From: Dehalococcoidia bacterium
GTDB lineage: Bacteria; Chloroflexota; Dehalococcoidia; Dehalococcoidales; RBG-16-60-22
Direction of reading: 5' to 3'
Assembly (NCBI GenBank): GCA_013202615.1
Contig: JABMRL010000082.1
Span: 1 to 7,232, forward strand
DNA: 7,232 nt
Of the stretch, positions 1-6,713 are shown piece by piece; within the stretch, counting starts at the first letter, position 1; the number at the start of each line of letters is the position of its first letter. The notes under the pieces are model-generated. The model was not told the origin of the DNA. It ran no database searches and saw only the letters and a program-made list of their open reading frames with translations. The position numbers and the translations under genes were made by a program.

Positions 1-18
1 AGGAAAACCGTACTTAAA

Positions 19-52
19 GGGGGGCAGCCAACTACCCTGCCCTCCTTTTTTT
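19..52 (+). terminator. Intrinsic terminator of an upstream gene outside the window
   Basis: A stem is formed by GGGGGGCAG (19-27) and CTGCCCTCC (37-45). It has nine pairs including one G-U wobble, with a nine-base loop (28-36), and is followed directly by a run of seven T (46-52). This is the classic rho-independent form read on the plus strand. The gene it serves must end at or before the left edge. It also insulates the lipoprotein gene that begins at 111. Confidence 0.85.
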
Positions 53-72
53 ATCTAACCAGTCACTATCCC

Positions 73-101
73 TTTATCCGCCTGCCGAAAACCATTATAA
101 T
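73..101 (+). promoter_or_regulatory. Promoter of the lipoprotein gene, near-leaderless
   Basis: A perfect -10 box TATAAT lies at 96-101, with a weak -35 (TTTATC, 73-78, three of six matches) 17 bases upstream. Transcription would start near 107-109, only two to four bases before the ATG at 111. No Shine-Dalgarno sequence is present. The -10 match is direct observation; the start site is inferred from spacing. Confidence 0.6.
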
Positions 102-110
102 ACACCCATA

Positions 111-2810
111 ATGAAAATAAGCCTTGTCCTCACCATACTCCTGCTCATCTTCACCATCGGGTGTGCCTGCCCGCAGACGCCGCCGGAACCGGAACCTGCA
201 CCAACTCCGGCGCCGTCACCGAGGCCACTTCCATCACCTGCGCCTGCTCCCTCCCCGGCACCCTCACCAGCCCCTGCTCCCACACCCCAACCCGCCGAGA
301 ACTACGCCCTGCGGCTGGCCGATAAATTCTGCCCTGTTATTCACCTCAACGGGGAGGCAGAGACAGAGGAGAATTTCGAACCTGACCCGGTGCAGATTTT
401 AATTGACCTCGCGCTGCTGCGCGATATCACCGACCCCGCCTTCGTGGCAAAGCCGTCAATCCCCAACCTGCGGCAATGGTCGCAGAGTGATTACTACCTG
501 GATGTCGCCGAACTGGGACCAGAACCAAATGACATCGAGCAATACAAGGCCATCTATGACGAGAACAAGACACGCTATCCGCCCACCGTCTACGCCCGGG
601 TGAAAGAAGGCGCCGGCGAAACGGTGCTGCAGTACTGGCTCTTCTACTACCTCAACGACTGGCGCAACATCCACGAGGGCGACTGGGAGCTTGTGCAGCT
701 TCATTTTCCGGGAGGTACCGCCGAACAATTGCTGGACAGCAACGCCGTACCCAGCTTTGCGGCCTACTCGCAGCACCAGGCCGGCCAGCGCATGCCCTGG
801 AGCGAGATGCTGGACAGGGGGCTCGTGTCGGGCACGCACCCGTCCGTCTACGCGGCCCGGGGCTCGCACGCCAACTATTTCACCCCGGGACAGTACTGGT
901 CGGGCCTCGATTTCGACGACACCGGCCTCGATTCCTGGCGGGTTATTTCCCCGGAGCAGCTTGAGGTCGTCCTGCTGCCGGAAACGGCTGACGAGGGGTC
1001 GGAATGGCTGGACTTTCAGGGCTACTGGGGAGAGTACCTCGGCCTCTCCATCTCAGTGCTGGGCCTGAGTTTCGGGCAGCGCGGGCCCTTCGGACCCCAG
1101 TGGCACGAAGGAGAAGGCCCGGGCAAAAAGTGGGCGCACCCGGGGGCGTGGGGGTCAGGACTGGCGGAATACCCGCAGCCTTTCTGGGTGTCCCTTATCC
1201 CCATACCCGGCGATTTATCGAAGCTGGCCATATTCAGTATCTTCAGCCCGGCGCAACTCCACGTCTACGACTCAGTGGGTCGCCACGTCGGCGTCGATGA
1301 AAAGGGAGTACTGGAGACGGAAATACCCGGCTCCATTTACATCCATCCCGCCGGCACAGGGTACAAGACCATCGTTATCCCCGACGCCGATGTTTCCCAG
1401 GAGTACACGCTGGAAGTAACCGGAACCGATACCGGCACCGCAGAAATAAAAGCCATCGTGCCCGATGCCGCCCGGGACGCGAAGCACTATCTCAAATATA
1501 CCAACGTGCCGATAACTCCCACTACCAAAGCGCGAGTCCAGATAAAACCCGAACTGCTGGTGACGCCGGAACGGCCGGCCCTGAGCAAAAGCGTGCGCGA
1601 AAGCGACCTCAATCTCGAGGTAGATGCGGACGGCGACGGCATATTTGAACTTGAGGGCAAACCGGGCAATTTTGAGGAGACCCTGATAGATACGTTCAGC
1701 CTCTGGTGGCAGGAATATCGAGAGCCCTTTAAACTGGACAGTTCCGGTTATTCGCCGTTCTACCGCGGTGCCTGGGCATCACGGATTGACGAGGCACGCA
1801 GCTACCTGGTCAATGCCGATAAACTGAGGCAGGCCGGTGTGGACACCGTGATGCTGGGAATCGACATTGTCTTTGACCCGGACGACGGCGAACCTGAGTC
1901 CCTCGGCGATGATGCCTTCATTTTCTACCTGCAGGCGCTGAAGAAGGCAGGTTTCAGGGTAATCCTGGTACCCAACCCAATGCACCCCAACCTGGATATG
2001 GGCAAAGGCTACGAGTGGGACGAGCCCGACCCCAGCACTGCCTACCACCGCAGTGCCGACCTGATACGGAAATTCAATGCCGTAATCATCAAATGGGCAA
2101 AAATCGCCGAGAAATATCAGGCGGAGGGATTTGCGCCGGTGAACGAACCATACAAGCTGGTCTGGGAATATGAGGATGCGGGTGAATGGCTGCAGGAAGC
2201 ACTGCCCGAAATCAGAGAAGCTTATTCCGGCACCGTGATTGCGCTGGATACAATGTATGACCCGGGGCAGGGCGTAAGCATCCCCTACCCGTATAACTAC
2301 AGCGGCTATGACCTCATCCTCGGCGGACCACCGGCGGGTAGACAGGATGCCAAAAACTGGGAGGAGATGGTCGGAGTATACATCAACAAGGGTAATGAAT
2401 ACGTCCGCCAGTACAAACTGGATGGCTTCGGCCTCTACGAGTGGGGCGGTTATACCGGCGGAGTATGGTATGAAGATACGCAGATGGAGATATTCGACCA
2501 GGTCTTGAGCGAGGAACAGGCCCGTGAAATCCTCGAAGCCGGCATACGGCAGTCGAGCGGCAGAGTCATCGCCAGCTTCCCCAGAATTTCAACTGGCTGG
2601 GTCGACTTTGACACACCCGCCTTCGAGAGCCTTGCGGAATGGTATAACAGCCTGTACAACCCCATCAAGCCAGTCGATGACCGTCAGTGGTCCTACCAGG
2701 AGCTCATTATCATTGAGAAGAAATTGGCCGGTGCTGACTACCAGCATATCTTTCAGATAGAGACTGAGTTTACCAATGAGATGGAAGAAGCGTTAAGCGA
2801 CCAACCCTGA
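111..2810 (+). CDS. Secreted multidomain lipoprotein: Vps62-like module plus glycosidase-like barrel
   Basis: This is an 899-residue exported protein of unknown exact substrate. Residues 1-17 form a basic-then-hydrophobic signal peptide ending in T-I-G-C18, a slightly unusual lipobox, so lipid anchoring at Cys18 is likely. A Pro/Ala-rich linker (21-62) follows. Residues about 65-340 resemble the Vps62 (DUF946) family, with HEGDWE at 188-193 and ARGSHANYF at 249-257. The function of that family is poorly known. Residues about 355-500 look like a beta-sandwich of the kind common in surface proteins. D505-A-D-G-D-G-I-F-E513 fits a calcium-binding DxDxDG loop. From about 529 the sequence alternates strands and helices like a TIM barrel. 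An NEP motif (Glu679) and a GLYEWGG motif (Glu777) are suitable as the acid/base and nucleophile of a clan GH-A hydrolase. The start is set by the signal peptide and the promoter just upstream. Expression and export look certain; the catalytic role is inferred. Confidence 0.85.
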   Translation: MKISLVLTILLLIFTIGCACPQTPPEPEPAPTPAPSPRPLPSPAPAPSPAPSPAPAPTPQPAENYALRLADKFCPVIHLNGEAETEENFEPDPVQILIDLALLRDITDPAFVAKPSIPNLRQWSQSDYYLDVAELGPEPNDIEQYKAIYDENKTRYPPTVYARVKEGAGETVLQYWLFYYLNDWRNIHEGDWELVQLHFPGGTAEQLLDSNAVPSFAAYSQHQAGQRMPWSEMLDRGLVSGTHPSVYAARGSHANYFTPGQYWSGLDFDDTGLDSWRVISPEQLEVVLLPETADEGSEWLDFQGYWGEYLGLSISVLGLSFGQRGPFGPQWHEGEGPGKKWAHPGAWGSGLAEYPQPFWVSLIPIPGDLSKLAIFSIFSPAQLHVYDSVGRHVGVDEKGVLETEIPGSIYIHPAGTGYKTIVIPDADVSQEYTLEVTGTDTGTAEIKAIVPDAARDAKHYLKYTNVPITPTTKARVQIKPELLVTPERPALSKSVRESDLNLEVDADGDGIFELEGKPGNFEETLIDTFSLWWQEYREPFKLDSSGYSPFYRGAWASRIDEARSYLVNADKLRQAGVDTVMLGIDIVFDPDDGEPESLGDDAFIFYLQALKKAGFRVILVPNPMHPNLDMGKGYEWDEPDPSTAYHRSADLIRKFNAVIIKWAKIAEKYQAEGFAPVNEPYKLVWEYEDAGEWLQEALPEIREAYSGTVIALDTMYDPGQGVSIPYPYNYSGYDLILGGPPAGRQDAKNWEEMVGVYINKGNEYVRQYKLDGFGLYEWGGYTGGVWYEDTQMEIFDQVLSEEQAREILEAGIRQSSGRVIASFPRISTGWVDFDTPAFESLAEWYNSLYNPIKPVDDRQWSYQELIIIEKKLAGADYQHIFQIETEFTNEMEEALSDQP
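171..296 (+). repeat. Proline/alanine-rich linker repeat within the lipoprotein
   Basis: Residues 21-62 of the lipoprotein are almost entirely Pro alternating with Ala, Ser, Thr or Glu, encoded by degenerate repeats of the PAPSPAP type. Such spacers hold a lipid-anchored domain away from the membrane. The repetitive DNA is prone to length change. The opposite strand gives a glycine-rich open frame that is a by-product of this repeat. Confidence 0.8.
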
Positions 2811-2819
2811 CCAAAATGT

Positions 2820-2854
2820 TAGCCTTTGGTAAAGGCTAGGCAACCAAGCTGGTT
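2820..2854. terminator. Tandem hairpins, possible bidirectional terminator
   Basis: TAGCCTTTGGTAAAGGCTA (2820-2838) is a perfect eight-pair hairpin with a GGT loop, starting nine bases after the lipoprotein stop codon. A second hairpin with AACCA/TGGTT arms follows at 2842-2854. Neither has a true T run after it on the plus strand. Their place between the lipoprotein gene and a convergent short ORF suits transcript termination or 3' end protection, but intrinsic termination is not proven. Confidence 0.4.
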
Positions 2855-2866
2855 TATAAATCCCGG

Positions 2867-3076
2867 CTAAAAACCGGACACTTTAGTCCTCAATTCCAGG
2901 CGCCTTTTATACCGCTCAATCGGCCCGAGGTTATGTTTTAACGGCGCAGAATCAGGTTCACTCCTCACAGCGGCAGGCCAGCGCGCTGCTCCCTGTTCTC
3001 CGATTATTCGGGAAAGGGGGTCAAGTTTGGCCCTCATCCCCGATGATAACGCATCCAGATAACTCCTCGTCGCCAT
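2867..3076 (-). CDS. Possible small basic protein, 69 residues, function unknown
   Basis: I do not recognise this protein. It starts MATRSYLDAL and ends KVSGF, is basic, and has no clear membrane segment or Cys motif. The case for a real gene is the perfect ribosome binding site AAGGAGGTG (complement of 3083-3091), at normal distance from the ATG at 3076-3074. A GTG nine bases further upstream is in frame but overlaps that site, so I prefer the ATG. A possible -10 (TATTAT, complement of 3098-3103) precedes it. It is transcribed away from uvrB and toward the lipoprotein gene. It could instead be a remnant of a decayed gene in the intergenic region. Confidence 0.4.
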   Translation of the reverse strand: MATRSYLDALSSGMRAKLDPLSRIIGEQGAARWPAAVRSEPDSAPLKHNLGPIERYKRRLELRTKVSGF

Positions 3077-3082
3077 TTTCCC

Positions 3083-3091
3083 CACCTCCTT
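3083..3091 (-). promoter_or_regulatory. Perfect Shine-Dalgarno site of the minus-strand small ORF
   Basis: The minus strand reads AAGGAGGTG, seven to eight bases before an ATG. It is the best ribosome binding site in the window and is the main reason to believe the 69-residue ORF is translated. The plus-strand neighbours uvrB and the lipoprotein gene have nothing comparable. Confidence 0.5.
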
Positions 3092-3272
3092 CTGAGCATA
3101 ATATCATTTGAATAGTCATCTGAACATCCATCTTAAGTAATCCTTTCCCCAGTACTTTCGTCTGGTTCGACCGGATTACTTTCCCCGGCAGCACGGTAAG
3201 GCAGTGGATATGCCCTGAATTTCATTGAAGCCATCACAACAACAGGATATACTATGTCTAGAATCATACTTT

Positions 3273-3278
3273 TATAAT
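3273..3278 (+). promoter_or_regulatory. -10 box of uvrB, leaderless start
   Basis: A perfect TATAAT ends five bases before the uvrB ATG (3284). With usual spacing, transcription would begin at or next to the A of the start codon, giving a leaderless mRNA. No convincing -35 is seen at 16-18 bases upstream, and there is no Shine-Dalgarno sequence. No LexA-type SOS box of the GAAC-N4-GTTC form is visible in 3077-3283, so damage control of uvrB, if present, uses something I cannot identify. Confidence 0.55.
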
Positions 3279-3283
3279 CAGCC

Positions 3284-5272
3284 ATGCCAGATTTTAGAAT
3301 TGTTTCCGACTTTAAGATGACCGGCGACCAGCCACAGGCGGTGGACAAGTTGGTGGATGGCCTTGACCGTGGTTTCCACCGGCAGACGTTGCTCGGGGTT
3401 ACGGGCAGCGGCAAGACCTTCACCATGGCCAACGTGATTGAGCGGGTGCAGCGGCCCACCCTGGTCATCTGTCACAATAAGACGCTGGCGGCACAGCTTG
3501 CCAGCGAGTTCCGCGAGTTTTTCCCCGATAATGCCGTGGAATACTTCGTCAGCTACTACGATTACTACCAGCCGGAAGCCTACGTCCCGCGCACCGATAC
3601 CTATATCGAGAAGGAAATAGACATCAACGAGGAAATTGATAAGCTGCGCCACGCCGCCACCAGAGCTCTCTTTGAGCGGCGCGACGTGCTCATCGTCGCC
3701 TCGGTTTCCTGTATCTACAGCCTTGGCGAGCCCGAGGAGTACCGCAGCTTCGTGGTCAGCCTGAAACGGGGAGAAAGCTATGGCCGACAGAGCCTCCTCC
3801 GCAAGCTGGTGGACATGCAGTACGAGCGCAACGACATCGATTTCACCCGCGGCCGGTTCCGTGTCCGCGGCGACACTCTGGAAATACAGCCGTCCTACGA
3901 GGAGCTGGCGCTGCGCATCGAGTTCTTCGGCGATGAAATCGACCGCATCGTCCAGATAGACCCGCTCACAGGGGAGCTGCTCGCCGAGCTTGACTCCATA
4001 GATATCTACCCCGCCAAGCACTTCGTCACCTCGCATGATAAGCTGGTGCTGGCGCTTGATAGCATCAAACTGGAGCTTGAGGAAAGGCTTGCCGTACTCA
4101 AAAGGCAGGGCAAGCTGCTGGAAGTCGCCCGCCTGGAGCAGAGGACCAACTTCGACCTGGAGATGCTACGTGAGGCCGGTTACTGCCACGCCGTGGAAAA
4201 CTACTCCCGCCACCTCTCCCAGCGGGCGCCGGGCAGCCCGCCCTGGACGCTCATCAACTACTTTCCCGACGACTTCCTGCTCTTCATCGATGAGTCACAT
4301 ATGACCCTGCCCCAGATACGCGGCATGTACCACGGTGACCGCTCCCGCAAGGAAACGCTGGTGGAATACGGCTTCCGTTTGCCCTCGGCGCTGGACAATC
4401 GACCGTTCAATTTCACCGAGTTCAACGAGCGCATCAACCAAGTTATCTATGCCTCCGCCACCCCCGCCGACTACGAATACGAGCACAGCCAGCAGGTCGT
4501 GGAACAGGTCGTCCGCCCCACCGGCCTCCTAGAACCCACAATCGAGGTCAAGCCGCCGAAAGGACAGATTGACGACCTCCTCGACCAGATAAAGACCAGG
4601 GTCGATAAAGGGGAGCGCTGCCTGGTGACCACGCTGACCAAGCGGATGGCGGAAGAGCTCGCCGATTACCTCATTGAGGTGGGTGTCCGGACGCACTACC
4701 TCCACTCTGAAATTGACACGCTGGAAAGGGTGGAGATACTGCGCAACCTCCGCCTCGGTGTCCATGACGTCGTCGTTGGCATCAACCTGCTGCGCGAGGG
4801 ACTCGACCTTCCCGAGGTCAGCCTGGTAGCCATACTGGATGCGGACAAGGAAGGCTACCTGCGGTCGAAAGGAGCCCTCATCCAGACAATGGGGCGCGCG
4901 GCACGCCACATTGGCGGCCACGTCATCATGTATGCCGATACCACCACCGGCTCCATGAAGGCCGCCATTGACGAGACCAAGCGCCGCCGGCAGATTCAGG
5001 AAGCGTACAACCGCGAGCACGGCATAACCCCGCAGGGAATCAGAAAAGCGATTCGTGACATCACGAAACGGGTAAAGGTGGTGGCGGAAGCGCGCGCCCC
5101 GTATGTTGCCGAAGCCCCGGTATCGAAAGAGGACGTGGCCCGGCTCATCAAAGAACTCGAAACGCAGATGAAGTCCGCCGCCAGAAGCCTCGAGTTTGAA
5201 AAGGCGGCGCTGCTCCGCGACCGCATCATAGAATTACGCCATGAATTTGACCAGGTGGAAATAAAGAGGTAA
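3284..5272 (+). CDS. uvrB: UvrABC excision nuclease subunit B
   Basis: UvrB is the damage-verifying helicase-like subunit of nucleotide excision repair. UvrA loads it on damaged DNA, and it then recruits UvrC for incision. The 662 residues match the usual full length. Visible landmarks are Walker A GVTGSGKT (38-45), the DNA-inserting beta-hairpin region [17 protein letters not shown] (91-107), Walker B DESH (336-339), helicase motifs [13 protein letters not shown] and QTMGRAARH in the second RecA-like domain, and a C-terminal UVR domain (about 619-657) that contacts UvrC. The ATG at 3284 gives the normal N-terminus (FRIVSDF..GDQPQA). Neither uvrA nor uvrC is in the window. A redox selenoprotein gene follows after 26 bases and is probably cotranscribed. 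Confidence 0.98.
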   Translation: MPDFRIVSDFKMTGDQPQAVDKLVDGLDRGFHRQTLLGVTGSGKTFTMANVIERVQRPTLVICHNKTLAAQLASEFREFFPDNAVEYFVSYYDYYQPEAYVPRTDTYIEKEIDINEEIDKLRHAATRALFERRDVLIVASVSCIYSLGEPEEYRSFVVSLKRGESYGRQSLLRKLVDMQYERNDIDFTRGRFRVRGDTLEIQPSYEELALRIEFFGDEIDRIVQIDPLTGELLAELDSIDIYPAKHFVTSHDKLVLALDSIKLELEERLAVLKRQGKLLEVARLEQRTNFDLEMLREAGYCHAVENYSRHLSQRAPGSPPWTLINYFPDDFLLFIDESHMTLPQIRGMYHGDRSRKETLVEYGFRLPSALDNRPFNFTEFNERINQVIYASATPADYEYEHSQQVVEQVVRPTGLLEPTIEVKPPKGQIDDLLDQIKTRVDKGERCLVTTLTKRMAEELADYLIEVGVRTHYLHSEIDTLERVEILRNLRLGVHDVVVGINLLREGLDLPEVSLVAILDADKEGYLRSKGALIQTMGRAARHIGGHVIMYADTTTGSMKAAIDETKRRRQIQEAYNREHGITPQGIRKAIRDITKRVKVVAEARAPYVAEAPVSKEDVARLIKELETQMKSAARSLEFEKAALLRDRIIELRHEFDQVEIKR

Positions 5273-5285
5273 ATTAATACCAAAA

Positions 5286-5294
5286 AAGGGGGAG
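5286..5294 (+). promoter_or_regulatory. Ribosome binding site that sets the selenoprotein start
   Basis: AAGGGGGAG lies four bases before GTG at 5299. It fixes the start upstream of the in-frame TGA, showing that the codons between 5299 and 5377 are meant to be translated. An in-frame TAA at 5275 rules out an earlier start. Confidence 0.65.
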
Positions 5295-5298
5295 ACCA

Positions 5299-5799
5299 GT
5301 GACAGCTAAAAGCAAGGAAGAGGCCGCCAGCCAGGCCTACCGCAATGGATTGGATTACATGCCCAAATACCACGGCTGAGGCCAGTGCACCGTTCTTGCG
5401 TTGCAAGAAGCGCTTGACATGAGAGACGACAACCTCTTCAAAGCCGCCAGCGGACTCGGCGGCGGACTCGGCCAGATGAACGACGTCTGCGGCGCCCTGC
5501 TGGGGGCCAGCCTGATGCTCAGTGTGAAATACGGGCGCAGCCGGGAAGAAATTGAAGACTATGAAATAGCGAAAAGCTCCTATCTCCCCGTAGCCAGGTT
5601 ATACAAGTGGTTTGAGAAAGAGTTCGGTTCCGCCACCTGCCGGGGAGTCCGCACCAGGATGGCCGGCGTTTTCTATGACACCAAGATACCCTGGCAGAAG
5701 GAAATGGCCGATGAGGCCGGGCTGCCGGCAATGTGCGCCGAGCTGGCGGCAAAAACAGCCGCCCATACGGCGGAAATGCTCTGGGACGGCACCGAATAA
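5299..5799 (+). CDS. C_GCAxxG_C_C-family redox selenoprotein (TGA = Sec27)
   Basis: Read from GTG 5299 through TGA 5377-5379 to TAA 5797-5799, this encodes 166 residues with selenocysteine at 27. The family is a putative thiol redox protein of about 140 residues with four conserved Cys and a CGAxxG motif. Here these are C30 (GQCTVLAL), C64 in CGALLG (64-69), C114 (TCRG) and C146 (AMC), after the typical GLGGGLG segment (52-58). Sec27 precedes C30 in a U-G-Q-C arrangement like the CxxC/UxxC site of thioredoxin-type enzymes. No signal peptide or membrane segment is seen, so it is likely cytoplasmic. A ribosome binding site sits before the GTG, coding continues unbroken on both sides of the TGA, and a SECIS-like hairpin follows. 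Electron donor and substrate are unknown. Alternatives are a nonsense mutation, or translation beginning at TTG 5401 or ATG 5419. Both would lose U27 and C30. Confidence 0.82.
5384..5414 (+). promoter_or_regulatory. Bacterial SECIS element for Sec27
   Basis: Four bases after the TGA begins a two-part hairpin. The lower stem pairs AGTGC (5384-5388) with GCGCT (5410-5414), with one wobble. A four-base bulge ACCG follows on the 5' side. The upper stem is perfect, TTCTTGC (5393-5399) with GCAAGAA (5403-5409), and closes a GTT loop (5400-5402). Known bacterial SECIS rules ask for a hairpin directly 3' of UGA with G in the first two loop bases, about 16-37 bases from the UGA. Here the loop G is 21 bases after it. 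The 5' bulge recalls the bulge below the loop of E. coli fdhF. Confidence 0.78.
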
Positions 5800-5820
5800 G
5801 AAAAAAAAGCGTAGCTCACT

Positions 5821-5970
5821 GTGGTGGAAGACAGCAAGTCAGATATAGATACCAGGCAGGAGCGCCGCGAGGAGAAGCTCCGGAAAAAGCGGGCGCAGGT
5901 GAAAAAGCACGGCAAAAACCTGGCCCGGGTCTATATGGACGCCATTTTGAAGAGGTTACGGCACAGGTAG
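5821..5970 (+). CDS. Small, very basic protein of 49 residues, unknown function
   Basis: This ORF starts at GTG 5821 (or the adjacent GTG 5824) and ends at TAG 5968-5970, 21 bases after the selenoprotein stop. An in-frame TAG at 5812 rules out an earlier start. Its sequence is dominated by Arg, Lys and Glu (RQERREEKLRKKRAQVKKHG) and ends ARVYMDAILKRLRHR, consistent with one or two charged helices and perhaps nucleic-acid binding. No good Shine-Dalgarno is visible, so translation may depend on coupling to the upstream gene. Evidence is position, composition and an intact frame. I cannot assign a family, and a chance ORF remains possible. Confidence 0.42.
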   Translation: MVEDSKSDIDTRQERREEKLRKKRAQVKKHGKNLARVYMDAILKRLRHR

Positions 5971-5993
5971 CAGGTCGCTTTGAAAAAATATAA

Positions 5994-6012
5994 AAGTGGG
6001 AATATCCCACTT
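5994..6012. promoter_or_regulatory. Palindromic operator of the toxin-antitoxin promoter
   Basis: AAGTGGGAATATCCCACTT is a perfect inverted repeat with eight-base arms around ATA. It overlaps the first two bases of the -35 box. A third half-site, TCCCAC, lies at 6022-6027 between the -35 and -10 boxes. This is where an autorepressing antitoxin or toxin-antitoxin complex would bind. The palindrome is observed; the regulator is inferred. Confidence 0.7.
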
Positions 6013-6039
6013 GACAGATAATCCCACCAATGTTATAAT
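6011..6039 (+). promoter_or_regulatory. Consensus sigma-70-type promoter of the toxin-antitoxin operon
   Basis: TTGACA (6011-6016) and TATAAT (6034-6039) are both perfect and are 17 bases apart. Transcription should start near 6045-6047, at or beside GTG 6046, so the mRNA is leaderless or has only about three leader bases before ATG 6049. So strong a promoter with an overlapping palindrome implies tight repression. Confidence 0.88.
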
Positions 6040-6045
6040 CTCACC

Positions 6046-6330
6046 GTGATGGCTATGATAATAAAAGATGAAGAGTTCATAAGGGTAGCCGAGAGCGTGA
6101 AGCCGGATGCTAAAAAACGAGTGGTTCTGCCCAAACCACCGGTACAAGAAGGCATCACATATCATATATACAGCAACAGAATCGGGCAGATTGTTCTAGA
6201 CCCACAGGTAACCATCCCCGCTTCAGAAGCATGGCTGTTCAATAACCCGGATGCCATTGCGTCAGTTCGGCGGGGGCTTGCCGAGGCTGCACAGGGCAGG
6301 GTGTCAAAAGTTGACATTGACGCTCTATAG
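6046..6330 (+). CDS. Type II antitoxin, AbrB-like N-terminal part
   Basis: This 94-residue protein is placed like the antitoxin of the following RelE-like toxin and is expected to neutralise it and repress the operon. Residues about 37-65 (YHIYSNRIGQIVLDPQVTIP) resemble the beta-rich GQIVLP-type swapped hairpin of AbrB/SpoVT DNA-binding antitoxins. Residues about 68-88 (PDAIASVRRGLAEAAQGRVS) form a helix like the toxin-binding tail of many antitoxins. GTG 6046 and ATG 6049 are both possible starts, and ATG 6055 is less likely. No Shine-Dalgarno is present, fitting leaderless expression. The toxin begins 11 bases after its stop. Family assignment is by resemblance only. Confidence 0.75.
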   Translation: MMAMIIKDEEFIRVAESVKPDAKKRVVLPKPPVQEGITYHIYSNRIGQIVLDPQVTIPASEAWLFNNPDAIASVRRGLAEAAQGRVSKVDIDAL

Positions 6331-6341
6331 GGTCAAGCATT

Positions 6342-6635
6342 TTGTTTGAGCTGGAATGGACAGACGAGGCAAGGCAGGCTTACATCCTGCTTAAAGCTGA
6401 TACAGCCCAAATAAAACGTTACAAGGCGGTCAGGAAGACCATTAAGTCACTGGCAAAGAATCCGCGGCACCCTAGCCTCCAGACTCACGAATATGTGAGT
6501 TTGAAAGGCCCAAATGGGGAGAAGGCTTTTGAAGCATATGCAGAGCAGAGGACGCCAGCAGCCTATAGAGTCTTTTGGTATTATGGCCCCTCTAGGGGTA
6601 TAATCACAATTTTAGCGATTACTTCTCACCCATAG
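6342..6635 (+). CDS. RelE/ParE-superfamily toxin
   Basis: This is a 97-residue protein of typical RelE/ParE size. RelE-type members cut mRNA on the ribosome and ParE-type members poison gyrase; the sequence does not tell me which applies. The N-terminus (FELEWTDEARQAY) matches the first strand and helix of the fold. Next comes a Lys/Arg-rich helix pair (23-45), then RVFWYY (76-81) and a hydrophobic terminal strand ITILAITSHP (88-97), as in many RelE-like proteins with a basic, aromatic active face. The start is TTG 6342 with AGGG about nine bases upstream; ATT 6339 is a less likely choice. It is cotranscribed with the antitoxin gene before it and converges on ftsK. Confidence 0.8.
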   Translation: MFELEWTDEARQAYILLKADTAQIKRYKAVRKTIKSLAKNPRHPSLQTHEYVSLKGPNGEKAFEAYAEQRTPAAYRVFWYYGPSRGIITILAITSHP

Positions 6636-6713
6636 TCACATCTTAATAAAGGGAAACTATTTCACGATAGCCCAGATATAGTCACTTTCTTAAATGTAAA
6701 AAGGGTTGACAAA

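Noticed and set aside
95..283. Glycine-rich minus-strand ORF
   Set aside because: It is the complement of the Pro/Ala linker repeat of the lipoprotein; its composition is fully explained by that.
3161..3175. GGTTCGA resembling a tRNA T-loop
   Set aside because: The flanking bases do not form the five-pair T-stem, and no acceptor or anticodon arm can be built around it.
3278..4036. Long minus-strand ORF of 252 codons opposite uvrB
   Set aside because: It mirrors uvrB codon structure and has no family resemblance; uvrB on the plus strand is certain.
5401..5799. The redox protein starting at TTG 5401 or ATG 5419
   Set aside because: Such a start would drop the first family Cys (C30), lies inside the SECIS hairpin region, and ignores a good upstream ribosome binding site and coding frame.
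6633..6685. TAGTCAC repeated at 6633-6639 and 6679-6685
   Set aside because: Seven bases repeated once in an AT-rich gap is expected by chance, and no mobile element features are nearby.
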